DNA of 64,000 nucleotides. It comes from Atriophallophorus winterbourni (Eukaryota > Platyhelminthes > Trematoda > Plagiorchiida > Microphallidae). Where the stretch lies: the NCBI GenBank assembly GCA_013407085.1, contig JACCGJ010018829.1:1-64000 (forward strand), read 5' to 3'. The number at the start of each line of letters is the position of its first letter. The stretch's first letter is position 1. Below are positions 20,893 through 32,002 of the stretch, piece after piece. A program made the position numbers and the translations under genes. Under the pieces are notes generated by a model, which did not search any database, was not told where the DNA came from, and saw only the letters and a program-made list of their open reading frames with translations.

Positions 20893-21540
20893 GGTCCGAA
20901 TTGCATATAAGGTACGAGGTGAGTAAATGACGTGTGATTATTAACTGGATTGTGAATAGTTGAATTTGGAATTCGCTTTCTCATTGAGTGTATGCGAAAT
21001 TATCATCATTGTTGATCGTTGTTGAGATACTACCCGGTAGCCTACACATAAGTAAACGAGTTACCTTTTAGGCGTCACACCCAGAACTTTTAGAGCATAG
21101 TCTTTACATAAAAGGCAATAGAACGAAAGATGGTAACACATTCATCAAGGGCCGGTGAACGACGATGTGATTCGTAAGCCCATTTCTCAAAATATTTAGT
21201 TCGGAGTCCGATATCAAGCGTTGTTTGGTTGGTGACTGCCGTTTTCGCTTTTGCAGCATACGTTGTTCTTTGTTAGGACAATGGGCAGTGACTTTTGATG
21301 CGGCGAGTCACATCCGACGTGTCATGACTTTTTCATTGGGACCTAGTGGCTTTTTGTACTGAGAAAGCTATCCATGCAAAAAGCCACCACTTCCTCAGAC
21401 ACCGACGCTAAACCTGTCGCTGAACCCGGAGAACGAAGCCCACCGAGCAGAAACCAAATTTGAGGTATTTCTGCAAGCCAGCCAAACAATATATTTGAAA
21501 AGATGTAATGGTTAAAGCTGACACGGTTTATGAGTGATAA
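20893..21540. other. No recognised feature
   Basis: No similarity to the repeat families here or to known proteins could be seen. Confidence 0.45.
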
Positions 21541-23590
21541 TTGGAGGCGATACAATCCCTTGACCAAGTAGATTAGTCTGTCTCATATTGATTGTTTGCA
21601 TGCCGACGAAAAACAGTTCATTAGCGACTGCATGTGTTTTTGGGTGTGAGCAATAATGGCTTCATGGTCGCAACATGTGGATCACGGATTAACACATCCT
21701 GTACATTGGCTTGTGCTATCAACCTGTTCAGATTGAAAAAACCGCCATAACTTCGCCTGCGTAGGTATATAGCTTCTGACTTCGTCCTAAAAGCGTGCTT
21801 CACTATCAGAATAAAGAAAATACCAAACAGCGTTGAAGTTAGAACACACACTTGTTTGACGCCTCAGGGAATTTTAAAGGCTTCTGAACCGCCAGCGGTA
21901 AAATGGACTGAGCCGTTCATGTCAGATTTTGAGCGGACTTGGGGAGCAGCATTTAAGAGCAAGCATTTAAAAAATCCCTTCAGGTTGACGTAGTCGAATT
22001 CTTCATTTAAATCAATAAAAACAGCGTGCAATGGCACACGATGTTCACGACACTTTACTTGACGTTGTATCTGTGAGAATGTTATGTCAACTGTTGATCG
22101 TAACCTGCGGAAGCACCATTAAGATTCGGAGTAAACTCTCTCAGTTAAAATTTGTGGTCTGATCTGTAAGACATTAGCAAACAATTTGATTACAAAATAA
22201 GAAAAGATTTTCCATTTTAATCGTTGGAGTCACCTCCTTCATCGTTATTCTTAAATAGCGTAATAAAATTCGTGTTTCACACCTGTTGTTGGACACACTC
22301 CAACCACCAGCACTGAAGAATCAAATTGTTAAGAGGCTGTAATAATGCTGTTTACAGTAAACAATGTTATCTGTCAATGACTATGTTACTTAGGGTTCGT
22401 ACTACGAACCACGGCGTTCAAACACATAATCACATAGTGATTCTTGGTCAAGCACTCAAGGCGCTGATGGATGATCACAGTAATATTGTGCTCACATCAC
22501 CCGGACTTACACACCACTGCCAGTATCTGGTTTTTCGCCCTCATGGATACAGTAAGATTAGTTGAGTGAGCCTTCAAACGTTTTCATGTAATAAAGAACG
22601 TTATCCTCAAGTGAAACTGTTACTTATGGTTCGTACAACAAAGCACGGAAATCAAACACAGTGATTCATGGTCAAGTACGCAAGGCGCTTATGTATAACC
22701 CAAGTAATGTGTTGCCCACATTCCCAGCACGTACACACCACTACGGGTTTATAGCTGCTTGTTTCTCAGCAGGTGGATACAGTAAGTTTAGCTTTACTGA
22801 GCCAAGAAAACTCTTCAGGTGTTAACTATACAAGAGTAAAACTGTTGCTTATAGTCCCTACAGCAAAGCACGGATGTCGAATAATCACATATAATGCTTT
22901 CTCTGTCATGGTTGACTAAAGTAATGTGTTGTTCACGTCCACCGCACTTACATACCACTTTTGGTTTTTGGTTGTTTGCCGTCATCAGTTAGAAACAGTA
23001 AGATTACGTTCAGTGTGCCTCGAAACACAGTGGAAAGTAGTAAACACAGTTATACTTGGATGAAACTGTTAGATAGAATAAGTTCACAAGTATGAGTGAC
23101 AATTTGGTGAGGTAAAATCTAGTATGACAGAACTTCAATTTTGCCCAAACCAATGAATGATCAGTGACGCAGTGTGCTTTTACATTTGATCTGGTGAGGA
23201 GTACGCTTCATAGTTTAGTGCACCTAGCAACAATAAGACCATGCTGATCCCAATGCTGATAGCAAGTATGTTTCCAAGACATTTCACGCTGTGGATGTGA
23301 TTAAATAAAAGTGTTGCTAAAAACAAAGGCTGAATTGCGTGCACAGTTCTACAAGGAGTTGTTGATTTTCATAGGCGCAAACTGCCTCGAAATTTGCGAG
23401 AATTTTTTGCCAAAACTTGTAATCAACACCAACTCTGGCTTTGATATCACCTAATACTATTACACCGTTTTTAGTGGCACGTTTTTGAGGACTGCTGTGA
23501 GTCTATGATAAAAAGCGCCTTTTTTAGTAGCCGTTCATAAGTTCGTCGGTAAATGAACATTGACCAAAGTAATGCTGAATCAAGAAAAAG
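21541..23590 (-). mobile_element. RTE1 copy E, decayed, with a satellite inserted
   Basis: The minus strand gives RT traces at about 22320-21541 (VLTSTLFGIFFILIVKHAF in 21851-21795, and the FNLNRLIAQ block) and endonuclease-region sequence at about 23590-23076 that matches 27960-28260 base for base in long stretches. A three-unit tandem repeat (22374-23070) lies between them where other copies have the RT-EN linker. Confidence 0.68.
22374..23070 (+). repeat. Tandem repeat, three units of ~232 bp
   Basis: Unit starts are near 22379, 22614 and 22845 (gttacttaNggttcgtac-type) and the array ends near 23065. Each unit contains a conserved cacagtaagatta / gtgagcct tract. A single unit of the same family lies at 48440-48690. 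Confidence 0.8.
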
Positions 23591-24235
23591 ATTTTAGGGT
23601 GATAAAAATGGTATCGCTGTACACATATTATTGGATGACAGCTATAGAAATATAGAGAATGAAATCAAAATTCAATGGCGGTGTTTGGTTTGTGTGGGCC
23701 CATATATGGTCATTGAAGAGGATTATAGAGTGCTCTTTGAAATGGGCGTCCAAAAGGAATGACGTCAACAATTGAGTCTTTAGTGCGGTAAAACAAGACA
23801 ATTTGAATGATTCCTTGTATTCTTAAGGGATCTGCCTTCTCTTACACATTGCAGGCGATTTTCCATCGCATCGTATGATAGATGTAATTATACATAATGA
23901 GCATGATCGTTTTAAAAGAGAACAGCCACAAATATCCTCCTTAGCATTCCGAAGATAACGCTTTCCCTGTTAAAGAATTTTTGACAATAACTATCGGATT
24001 CATGTTGTTGTTCATCAGAATAGAGAGATCCTACTCGGCGCACGTCAAAGTCAAGTTTTCATGCACAAGAAAATACGTATGCTGATACGCACCTGGTTTA
24101 GTTGAGACCAGTGATGCAGGCAATTCAAATTCATTTGCATTATCAAGCAATCACCATTGAATCGGATTTACTTTCATATTAATATATCATCAGAAAAAAG
24201 AACCATCTTGCGTCGTACTACTTGCGGAATATCAT
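23591..24235. other. No recognised feature
   Basis: AT-rich sequence with no recognised gene or repeat. Confidence 0.45.
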
Positions 24236-24445
24236 TTATGTATAAAAAGAAAAGGATAGTCGCGAGAACTGAACATTGAGGACGCCACGGGTGATGTTGA
24301 GGGTTTTTAATAGGAGGCCATCAATGCGTACTCGCACATGCCGATCGGTCAGATAGTAAGTTATCCACGATAATATGTTTCCTAATATCCCACATTGCAC
24401 TATTTTTTGCTGAAGCAGCCACTGGTTGACCATATAAATGTTGTT
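24236..24445 (-). mobile_element. CR1/jockey-like RT fragment
   Basis: The minus strand reads KIVQCGILGNILSWITYYLT, then DRHVRVRIDGLLLKTLNITR, the finger/palm region just before SGVPQGS of CR1-type RTs. It abuts the RTE1 copy B 3' end. Confidence 0.65.
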
Positions 24446-24712
24446 GGCCTACTTCAGTCGATGTCGACCATGGATGTACATCACAATCGCGCAAATGTTC
24501 CAGTTTCGCAGCTTTTGAAATGACTAAACAGTTCAATTCGAGAGAAACAATCTCTCCCGAATCGCTGGCAACAAAAGTCAGAACTCGGTTGTATTGCGTC
24601 AGTTTCACGTCGGCGGCGTGATAAGCTTCCAGCAGCCAAGAGCTGTATCTGCTCCTCCACCGCTTGAAGACGACGATTTACACAGTGCCTCCAATGTGAG
24701 CGGTCAAGATCA

Positions 24713-26240
24713 AGTTATTCATAGATTTATTCATAGATTATATGCAGGTAAAAAGCTATGCTTTACAAGACCCACAAAAATGTACATCGGGTCAGATGGT
24801 AAAAAATATCAAAATATTGTTAGATTATTGTCAAACATAAAAAAGATACTTTTCCATGTGGATATCTAGTGACTTTTTGGAAAACTTCAACAGTTCCAGA
24901 TTGTACCACATGAGTAGGTAAACTGTTCCACAGTTGCACATTGCGAACGGAAAATGCATATTTGCGGCAGTTCAACCTGCTATGCTGTTGGTAAAGTTTT
25001 AATTGGTGACCTCGCAGATGTGTGTTATGGGAAAGATGAAACAAATGACCGCAAGGATGATTTGTTTGATTAAGCACTGTCCAAATGAATATAAGTGCTC
25101 CTCGTTTCCGTCTGTATTCAGCCGAATACAAATTCAATAATTTAAGTCGCGTTTCGTATGGATAATTTGATAGTCCAAGGACGAGTTTTGTCGCTCTGCG
25201 CTGTGAAGTTTCTAATAGCAGAATATCTTTTTTCAACCAAATATCCCATGCCGGTATAGCATATCCAACATGAGGACGGATGTACGTTGAAATCAATTTG
25301 CAGGCAATATTGGGGTCAAACGAACCTAGGACTCTTTTAAGGAGACACAAGTTGTTTTCAGCTTTGCAGGCAGCCAGTCGACATTGCATTGAGTTTCCTA
25401 AGTCTGATTGGATAATCACACCTAAATCTTTTTCGGAGGAGGCGGGTTTAATAACAGTGAGACCAAGATAATATTCTTTGCTCGACTTGCTGTTGAGAGA
25501 CAATAGGCTGCATTTCGAAGCATTCAGGGGCATTTCGTTGTCTATGGACCAAGTGTGAATCATATCGAGATCCCGTTGCAGGTTCTGTGTGTCGTCTGTG
25601 GAGTCTATCTTGCGCCAAAGCTTTGCGTCATCAGCGAAAATAAGCACGGACGACTGTAATACAGTAGGCAAGTCGTTTATATATATTAAAAACAAAAGCG
25701 GTCCGAGGACTGATCCTTGTGGGACACCACGGGCAACTTTAATCGACTCGGATAGTTCGTTTTTGACTCTCACGTACATCTCACGAGATATCAACCATTC
25801 TTTAATCCATGCATGGAGTTTACCCTGTACTCCGTAGGTGAGTAGTTTCGACGAAAGTATTTCGTGATTCACACGATCGAAGGCTTTTGAGAAATCGATA
25901 TAAATTACGTCCACGGAGTGGCCGGCATCCAGTAGCTCAGACCAAGATTCTTTTGCTAATAGCAAGTTTGTCAGACAGGATCGTTTTTTCCTGAATCCAT
26001 GCTGTGCCTCGGAGATTAAATTATTAATCTCAAAGTGATTCCGTAAGGCATCAGCTATTATGGACTCCATTACTTTGGATAGCACTGGTAATAACGCTAT
26101 CGGGCGATAGTTTAAAGGATCATTTCTTTTACCACCCTTGTAGATGGGACTAATCAGGGCAGTTTTCCAAGTTTCTGGTACAAAGCTCTGCTCGAACATC
26201 ATCGTGAATACGTCAGATGTCGGTATTGCCAACTCGACGG
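24713..26240 (-). mobile_element. CR1/jockey-like element with long RT ORF, inserted in RTE1 copy B
   Basis: The minus-strand ORF of about 488 codons (26286-24820) begins in RTE1 sequence and enters the CR1 RT: FVPETWKTALISPIYKGGKR, NYRPIALLPVLSKVMESI, QHGFRKKRSCLTNLLLAKES, VDVIYIDFSKAFDRVNHEIL, GVPQGSVLGPLLFLIYINDL, LIFADDAKLWRKI and YIRPHVGYAIPAWDIWLKKD. All RT blocks are intact, so this is a young copy. The 3' end has tandem (ttattcatagat) at 24717-24740. The endonuclease is absent (5' truncation). Confidence 0.88.
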
Positions 26241-26286
26241 GTCGATGCCAAGAGCTTTCGTATCTCTTTTCAAAACGTACTTGCAC
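24820..26286 (-). pseudogene. CR1/jockey-like reverse transcriptase ORF
   Basis: The longest ORF in the window. RT blocks 1-7 are all readable, with catalytic FADD in LIFADDAKLW. The C-terminal part NCRKYAFSVRNVQLWNSLPT is the usual CR1 ending. The first ~20 codons are RTE1 sequence, so the annotated start is an accident of insertion; the element's own 5' end is missing. Confidence 0.88.
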
Positions 26287-26372
26287 CGCAAGTGCGGTCT
26301 GCCTAATGGTCGACTTCCAAATTTCAACTCACCATAAAGTAGATCTCTCGGGATACGACCATTTTCCATTCT

Positions 26373-27200
26373 TTAGACATGACCAAGCCACCGCAGCCAG
26401 CGCTGTCGCAATAGAGTGAACATGTTCTGTACACCAGCTTTTAAAAGCACTTCAGCATTATTCACTATGTCCATCCACGATATGTTTAAGATACGACGGA
26501 TGTTTCGTACATGGAAAGCATTCAAGGTACGTTCGTGTCTTGCGTGGGTGGGCCAGGATTCACTGCCGTACAGCGGAGCATTTAGTACGCACGCGCTGTA
26601 TACCAATATCTTTGTCTTTACAGTCAGCTTGCGTTTGCCCCAAACACGAGAGTTCAAACAGGACAGAATGACAGCTGCTCTGCCGATCCGCTTATCAATC
26701 TCCGTGTCTAGCGAGAGGTTATCCGCAATGGTTGAACCAAGGTTTGCGAAATGATATACTGATTCAAGCTGACAGTTTCCAACAGTCGTGTTGAGAGGCG
26801 ATATAGTCCTTTGACCAAGAATTTTGGTCTTGCTCATGCTGATTGTTAGCCAAAAATCTTTGCATGCCGACGAAAAACAGTCCATTAGAGACTGAAGGTG
26901 CTCGTGAGATTGATCAATAAAGGCTGCGTCGTCGGCAAACAGCAGGTCACGGATTAGCACATTGCGTGCCTTGGTTTGTGCTCTCAACCGGTTTGGGTTG
27001 AAAAGCTTGCCATCACTGCGTGTGCGTAGGTAAATACCTCTTGTCCTCGTAATGAGAGCGTGCTTGAGAAGCAGAGCAAAGAAAATTCCGAACAGCGTAA
27101 GAGCAAGAACACACCCTTGTGTGACGCCTCGGCGAATTTCAAATGCTTCTGAACTGCAACCGTTAAAATGGACTGAGCCTTTCATGCCTGAGTGGAACAA
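26373..27200 (-). pseudogene. RTE1 copy B reverse transcriptase
   Basis: 275 open codons: EIRRGVTQGCVLALTLFGIF, VLIRDLLFADDAAFIDQSHE (catalytic FADD), FANLGSTIADNLSLDTEIDK, YGSESWPTHARHERTLNAFH and RQRWLRWLGHV. The N-terminal RT blocks (NYRGIYLLNVVGKLFAKVL, QCGFRKGRSTVEMIF) lie at 27560-27338 in another frame. Confidence 0.82.
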
Positions 27201-27568
27201 AATAACTAGTCTGAGAAGCCTTGGGGGGGGCAGACTATCAGATCAAGCATTTCGAAAAGACCCTCCCTGCTGACGTAGTCGAATGTCTTAGTTAAATCAA
27301 TAAAATCAGCGTATAATGGAATATGCTGTTCCCGACACTATTCTTGAAGTTGTCTCAGGGCGAAGATCATTTCAACGGTTGATCTTCCCTTGCGGAAACC
27401 ACATTGAGATTCGGAGTAAATTCTATCAGCTAAAACTTGCAGCCGGATCTTTAGGACTTTAGCGAACAATTTGCCTACAACATTCAGAAGGTAGATTCCT
27501 CTGTAATTGTTGCGTTCGCCTCTGTCTCTCTTATTCTTAAATAGCGTGATGATCTTTGTGTCTCGCAT

Positions 27569-27588
27569 NNNNNNNNNNNNNNNNNNNN
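27569..27588. other. Assembly gap (20 N)
   Basis: Twenty consecutive N within RTE1 copy B. The neighbouring sequence does not join into normal RTE1 order across it, so the true gap length is unknown. Confidence 0.99.
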
Positions 27589-27850
27589 ATACCTTTGAAC
27601 CTCGAGAATGCTGAGCGTTTCTCATCCAGCACAGCTGTCATCTCAGAAGCGTTTGCATCGAAATAGTCGCCCGTTCGAACTTTCTTCGGACCGAATGTGG
27701 AAAGTGCGACTTGGCATAAGCAGCTTTTTATCGATTTCCAAATTCTGAAGACGATTCAAGTGGGGCCGTCTTGCTGAACTCGGCTGTGAAGACTTTTGCA
27801 AATCGCGCAGCCAGATTAGGCTCGCACATGCGAATGACGACAATCCTAAG

Positions 27851-28726
27851 CTAACCAGACAATTTGGTGCAGTGAAATCTCATGTTGGGTAGCTCAAGTT
27901 TTGCACAGACCAGTGAATGATCAGTGTCACTGTCTGCGCTTTGATATGATATGGTGAGAAGTACGCTTCCTATATTAGTGCGCCTAACAAGAATAAGATC
28001 AAGCTGGTGCCAGTGCTTAGAGCGAGGATGTTTCCAAGAGACTTCATGCTGTGGTTTTGTTTGAAAGAAAGTGTTACTGACACAAGGACTGAATTGTGTG
28101 CACAACTCTAAAAAGCGTTGCCCATTTTCATTGGTTTTACTTACACCGAACCTTCCGAGACAGTTTTGCCAAGACTCGTAATCTGCACCAACTCTGGCAT
28201 TGAAATCACCGAATACCACTACACAGTTTTTCTGTGGCACGTTTTGATAAAAAGCGTCTTTTTCAGCAGGCGTCGCAGAGAGCGTCGGTGCATAAACGTT
28301 GACCAACGTAATGGTACCAGTAATGCACCTCAGATTTAAAGTCCAAATCCGTTCGCTCCCGCTGCTGCTCGGTTCTTTTGCTTTTAATATGTCGTTTCGC
28401 ACGGCAAACAAAACTCCATGCAGTTGAGGCACATCGGAACCTCTTCATTTCCAAAAGAATGTGTAACCACTTTCTGTTAGCTTACCAGTGTCTGGTAATC
28501 GCGTCTTTTTTAGGGCAGCCACGACGACATTCAGCCTCTTTAGCTCATTGTTATTCACGACTGACTTTCTCAAGCCTCTGATATTTGAGACGTCGTCATG
28601 AAATCCCGGAACCATGGACCGAACGTTCCATGGTCCCAGTTTCAGAACTGACATTTGTTGTTTGATATTTTGATTCGCTGGTGCGGAAATATACAGTCTG
28701 CTCGTCGGTTGATTCCTAATCCCCAT
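27851..28726 (-). pseudogene. RTE1 copy B endonuclease (EEP, craniofacial-development-protein-2-like)
   Basis: Two overlapping frames: 28726-28445 with LKLGPWNVRSMVPGF and KSVVNNNELKRLNVVVAALK plus an ETRL-like KTRL, and 28432-27851 with GVLFAVRNDI, TITLVNVYAPT, VVFGDFNARVGADYESWQN, FGVSKTNENGQRFLELC and HQLDLILVRR. The catalytic G-D-F-N and the D in QLDLI are kept; a Glu-to-Lys change is seen in the E-T-R block. One frameshift separates the halves. Confidence 0.8.
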
Positions 28727-28905
28727 GCTCCGAATGAGAATAGCTGACCGTGGCGAGACGGCACCTTATTGAGTGGGGGCTGTCCAGCTTGAGTCGAGCC
28801 GTCCAATGAGACCTGAAAGTCTTTCCCACCGTCGATAGCAGCCCCAGGCTCTTTGCTCAACGCCAGTTGAGCCATATCTTTCACCGGTATCTGCTGCTCC
28901 AAGTG

Positions 28906-29361
28906 TTATTTTCCGTAGAAGCGGCATGGAGTGTCATCTATATTGCTGCTCTGTGATGTACGCCAGGGCAGTTCAATATGGAGAACTAGCTGTTGCCAAT
29001 GCAACGAGTGCTCCCTCTCCACGGCACAACAAGAACCAAAGGAACAGCCAGGCGGATATGTTTGAACAACGATGCCGTCGCAGCAGCTGGCAAGACGAAG
29101 TTGAATAAAATTCGGACTGCCTAACGGGACTTCGGCTCCGGATTTTTCCACGAGGTTGACTCCTGAAGCCTTTTCCATGATTGGATGTAGCCACAGTGCA
29201 GTGGAGGTTTGAGATAAGGGTTTTCCTTCCCCTAGGTGGACCGCCTTCATGGATGTACGAGCTCCACCTGCACGAAGCATGCTCGATTTTAGGCGCCAGT
29301 CAGCCGCCTTCGCCCTTTCTCCTGTCAGTAGTAGCAGTTCTGGCGGGTCACAAAGGACCAC
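28906..29361 (-). other. RTE1 5' region (copy B)
   Basis: A 151-codon frame (ends DDTPCRFYGK) recurs, equally open, at 4741-4286 and, more decayed, at 58274-58086. It has no recognisable domain. Conservation between copies could reflect recent ancestry rather than selection, so it may be a 5' UTR or a short first ORF. Confidence 0.5.
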
Positions 29362-29460
29362 GCGTGCAGGCCAGGAGATGGACTTGGTTGTCAGAGACTA
29401 TATGAGACGCAGGCCATTAGAGCATTTATAGAATTGGGAGATTATCCTCAAAACCTCCGC

Positions 29461-31010
29461 GGACGTGACAACCTTGGAACCAACAACAACCATAGGATGG
29501 TAACAATTGAAATTTGAGTGAATAAACAATATAAGAACCTCAAAAATGCTGACCGGTTCTCATCTGAAACAGCAGTCATCTCAGAAGCGTTTGCTTCGAA
29601 CCAGTCGTTCGTTCTAGCTTTCTTTGGACCGAAAGTGGAAAGTGCGACTCGGCAGCTTTTTATCGATTTAAAAATTCTGAAGACGATTCAAGTGGGGCTG
29701 TCTTGCTAAACTCGGCTGTGAAGACTTTTGCAAATCGCGCAGCCAGATTAGGCTCGCACATGCGGGTGACGACAATCCTAAGCTTACCAGACAATTTGGT
29801 GCGGTGAAATCTCATGTTGGGTAGCTCAAGTTTTGCACAGACCAGTGAATGATCAGTGTCACTGTCTGCGCTTTGATATGATATGGTGAGAAGTACGCTT
29901 CCTATATTAGTGCGCCTAACAAGAATAAGATCAAGCTGATGCCAGTGCTTAGAGCGAGGATGTTTTCAAGAAACTTTATGCTGTGGTTTTGTTTGAAAGA
30001 AAGTGTTACTGACACAAGGACTGAATTGTGTGCACAATTCTAAAAGGCGTTGCCCATTTTCATTGGTTTTACTTACACCGAACCTTCCGAGACAGTTTTG
30101 CCAACACTCGTAATCTGCACCAACTCTGGCATTGAAATCACCCAATATCACTACACAGTTTTTCTGTGGCTCGTAAAAGCTTGCAAGAGCATCCGCTGTC
30201 TGTTGAAATGTAACAGTCCTTCCTTATCCCGTCATGTGCGAAAGAAACACCTGGTTTCCGTGTCCTTCTTCCATTCACAATATTGTACAGTTAATTTGCA
30301 TTATATTCCATTATTTTCAAAATGCGCTCTTGGTAGTGTTGCTTGCCCTTCCAAACGAGGGTTGGTACGCTGTTCCATATTCGGTAAAATTGAAACGAAG
30401 TTGTACCAGCAGCAAGGTCACAATTAATGACCCAGGCAGTGAAACCTCTTTGCTGTTTCTACTGCGAACAAAGAATTGGAGGGTGCAGACAGAATCAACA
30501 ACGAAAACCAATGGAGATTCGAAGCCGATTTGTTCGATAGCCAATGCCTTGTAAGTCGAACAATGTATCTGATAAACTCGTCTGTTGCAGAACAACCAGG
30601 TCGACCTTCATCTTTTATAGCTCACTGTTAATCACAGCTGATTTTCTTACGTCTCCGATATTTGAGACATCGTCCTGGGAGCATGAACCGGACGTTCTAG
30701 CTTCCCACTTTCAGTGTTGCCCTTTGTTGTGTAGTAATTCGTTTCGCTACTGCGGAAAAATACAGTCTGCTTGTCGGTTGATTCCTAATCCTCATGCACC
30801 CAATGAGGATAGCAGACCGTAGCGAGACGAGAACTTATTGACTGAGGGCTGCCAATCTTGAGACGGGCGGTAGGCGTCCCACCCGAAAATATTTTCTGGC
30901 AGTCTAAAGCACCCCTAGGCGTTAAGCTCTACACAAGTCGAGCTAAATCTTTCAACCGATGTGCTTCTTATCATGTTATTTACCCTAGAAGCTGAATGGA
31001 ATGTCCTCTC
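29461..31010 (-). mobile_element. RTE1 copy G, truncated, with an unrelated insertion
   Basis: 29519-30172 repeats the endonuclease-half sequence of copy B (27590-28232) with very few differences, including GDFNARVGADYECWQNCLGR. 30570-31010 carries the endonuclease start and 5' region. Between them, 30173-30569 is foreign. There is no RT part. Confidence 0.75.
30173..30569. mobile_element. Foreign insertion in RTE1 copy G (possible CR1 scrap)
   Basis: The minus strand has a segment reading YRIWNSVPTLVWKGKQHYQE (near 30370-30310) that resembles the R-x-W-N-S-x-P ending of CR1 RTs. The rest is unassigned. Confidence 0.35.
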
Positions 31011-31798
31011 CATTGGTGCGTAGAGACCTGCTAATTGTTCACACCATTTTTATTCTCGCGTTTCGTGAGGTCAATATTTTAACGTGCGCACTATCTGTTC
31101 AGGTTGAGCAACGAATTTGAACGCTAATTAGGAGCTAAAACAAGCCTCTGTGCAAAAAATGGAAAGTGGCGGTTTTGTTCGCTTTGCCGAATAACATGTC
31201 ACGCAATCACATTAATAGAAATTAAGTTTGGTAAAAGCCAAGTCTTATCATTTGTACTCGGTATTTTTGCGGCACACTCTCACCTCCGCTACAATTCAAA
31301 CGTATAATTTCACGGGTGAAAATGTGGTCAGTTTGAATAAGATGGGATTTTAATCTGTTTTTTCTAGGTTGTTGTGCTAAACAGCGTCATACTTGGTGGC
31401 AGTATATATAAAATCCATTTTTAATCAAATTATTCTATTTTGATTGAGTAGGAGAGAATCTTCAAAATAAAAAAGCGGAGATAATTATCACCTATTTCGT
31501 ATATATATTCTTTCATCAGATTTTAAAATATCTGTTTCTGAAATGCTAGTGAGGTGTTTCATGAGGTGTTACATGTTATATTTCACTAGCTAAACTTGAA
31601 ATTTCAACATATTTGTTGTTGATCACAACATCAAATTATAAGACAAGTTTGATTAAAACAGATTTATTTGTCATCATATTCTGTTGACAATTTATCGATG
31701 AAATAAAAGACAGACAGTCAGGGTGGTGATTAGTAACCGCTCCTGGAGGGTCTAAATTATTTTCGAGCAAATTTCGCGGGTGCGACTTTTTGTGCTGT
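31011..31798. other. Region downstream of the PDE10-like gene
   Basis: It contains the presumed 3' UTR of the PDE10-like gene (31798 downwards) and AT-rich spacer. No other gene was recognised. Confidence 0.5.
31663..31668 (-). terminator. Possible poly(A) signal of the PDE10-like gene
   Basis: AATAAA on the minus strand begins 130 nt past the stop codon. It is in AT-rich DNA, so chance is possible, but spacing and strand are right. Confidence 0.4.
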
Positions 31799-32002
31799 TC
31801 ACTTCGATCGATTAGCGATTTTCGAGAATTGTTGTTTCATTTGATCTTGAAGAATCCGTTCACGATCCTCATGGGGAAGAGATGCAATTTGCTCCCATCG
31901 AGCCATATTTTCTTTCACGACATCTACGATTACGCCGAGGGAGGGGAAAACTCTGGCGACTGTTGTATAACACGGCAAACAGATAGCGCGTATAAAACCA
32001 AC
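31799..32002 (-). CDS. PDE10-like gene, terminal exon
   Basis: After CCCCTCTCCACAG the exon reads [20 protein letters not shown], then [15 protein letters not shown], and ends SKIANRSK before TGA. L-P-C-Y-T-T is PDE10-like. A 210-codon open frame on the + strand over the same DNA is a shadow of this exon. Confidence 0.92.
   Translation of the reverse strand, partial: VGFIRAICLPCYTTVARVFPSLGVIVDVVKENMARWEQIASLPHEDRERILQDQMKQQFSKIANRSK

Larger units (their letters stand above)
24446..29460 (-). mobile_element. RTE1 copy B, nearly full length, interrupted by CR1
   Basis: The 3' terminal near-palindrome is at 24456-24469. The RTE1 3' part (24446-24712) is cut by a CR1 (24713-26240) and resumes at about 26241. 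In minus order: 5' region 29361-28906; endonuclease 28726-27851; linker with an assembly gap at 27569-27588; RT 27560-26373. This is the best RTE1 copy in the window and shows the family plan: EEP endonuclease, RT, C-terminal arm, AT-poor 5' region, no poly(A). Confidence 0.85.

Noticed and set aside
22374..23070. Repeat array considered as CRISPR
   Set aside because: Units are about 232 bp and diverge along their whole length, with no short repeat/unique spacer pattern; the genome is eukaryotic.
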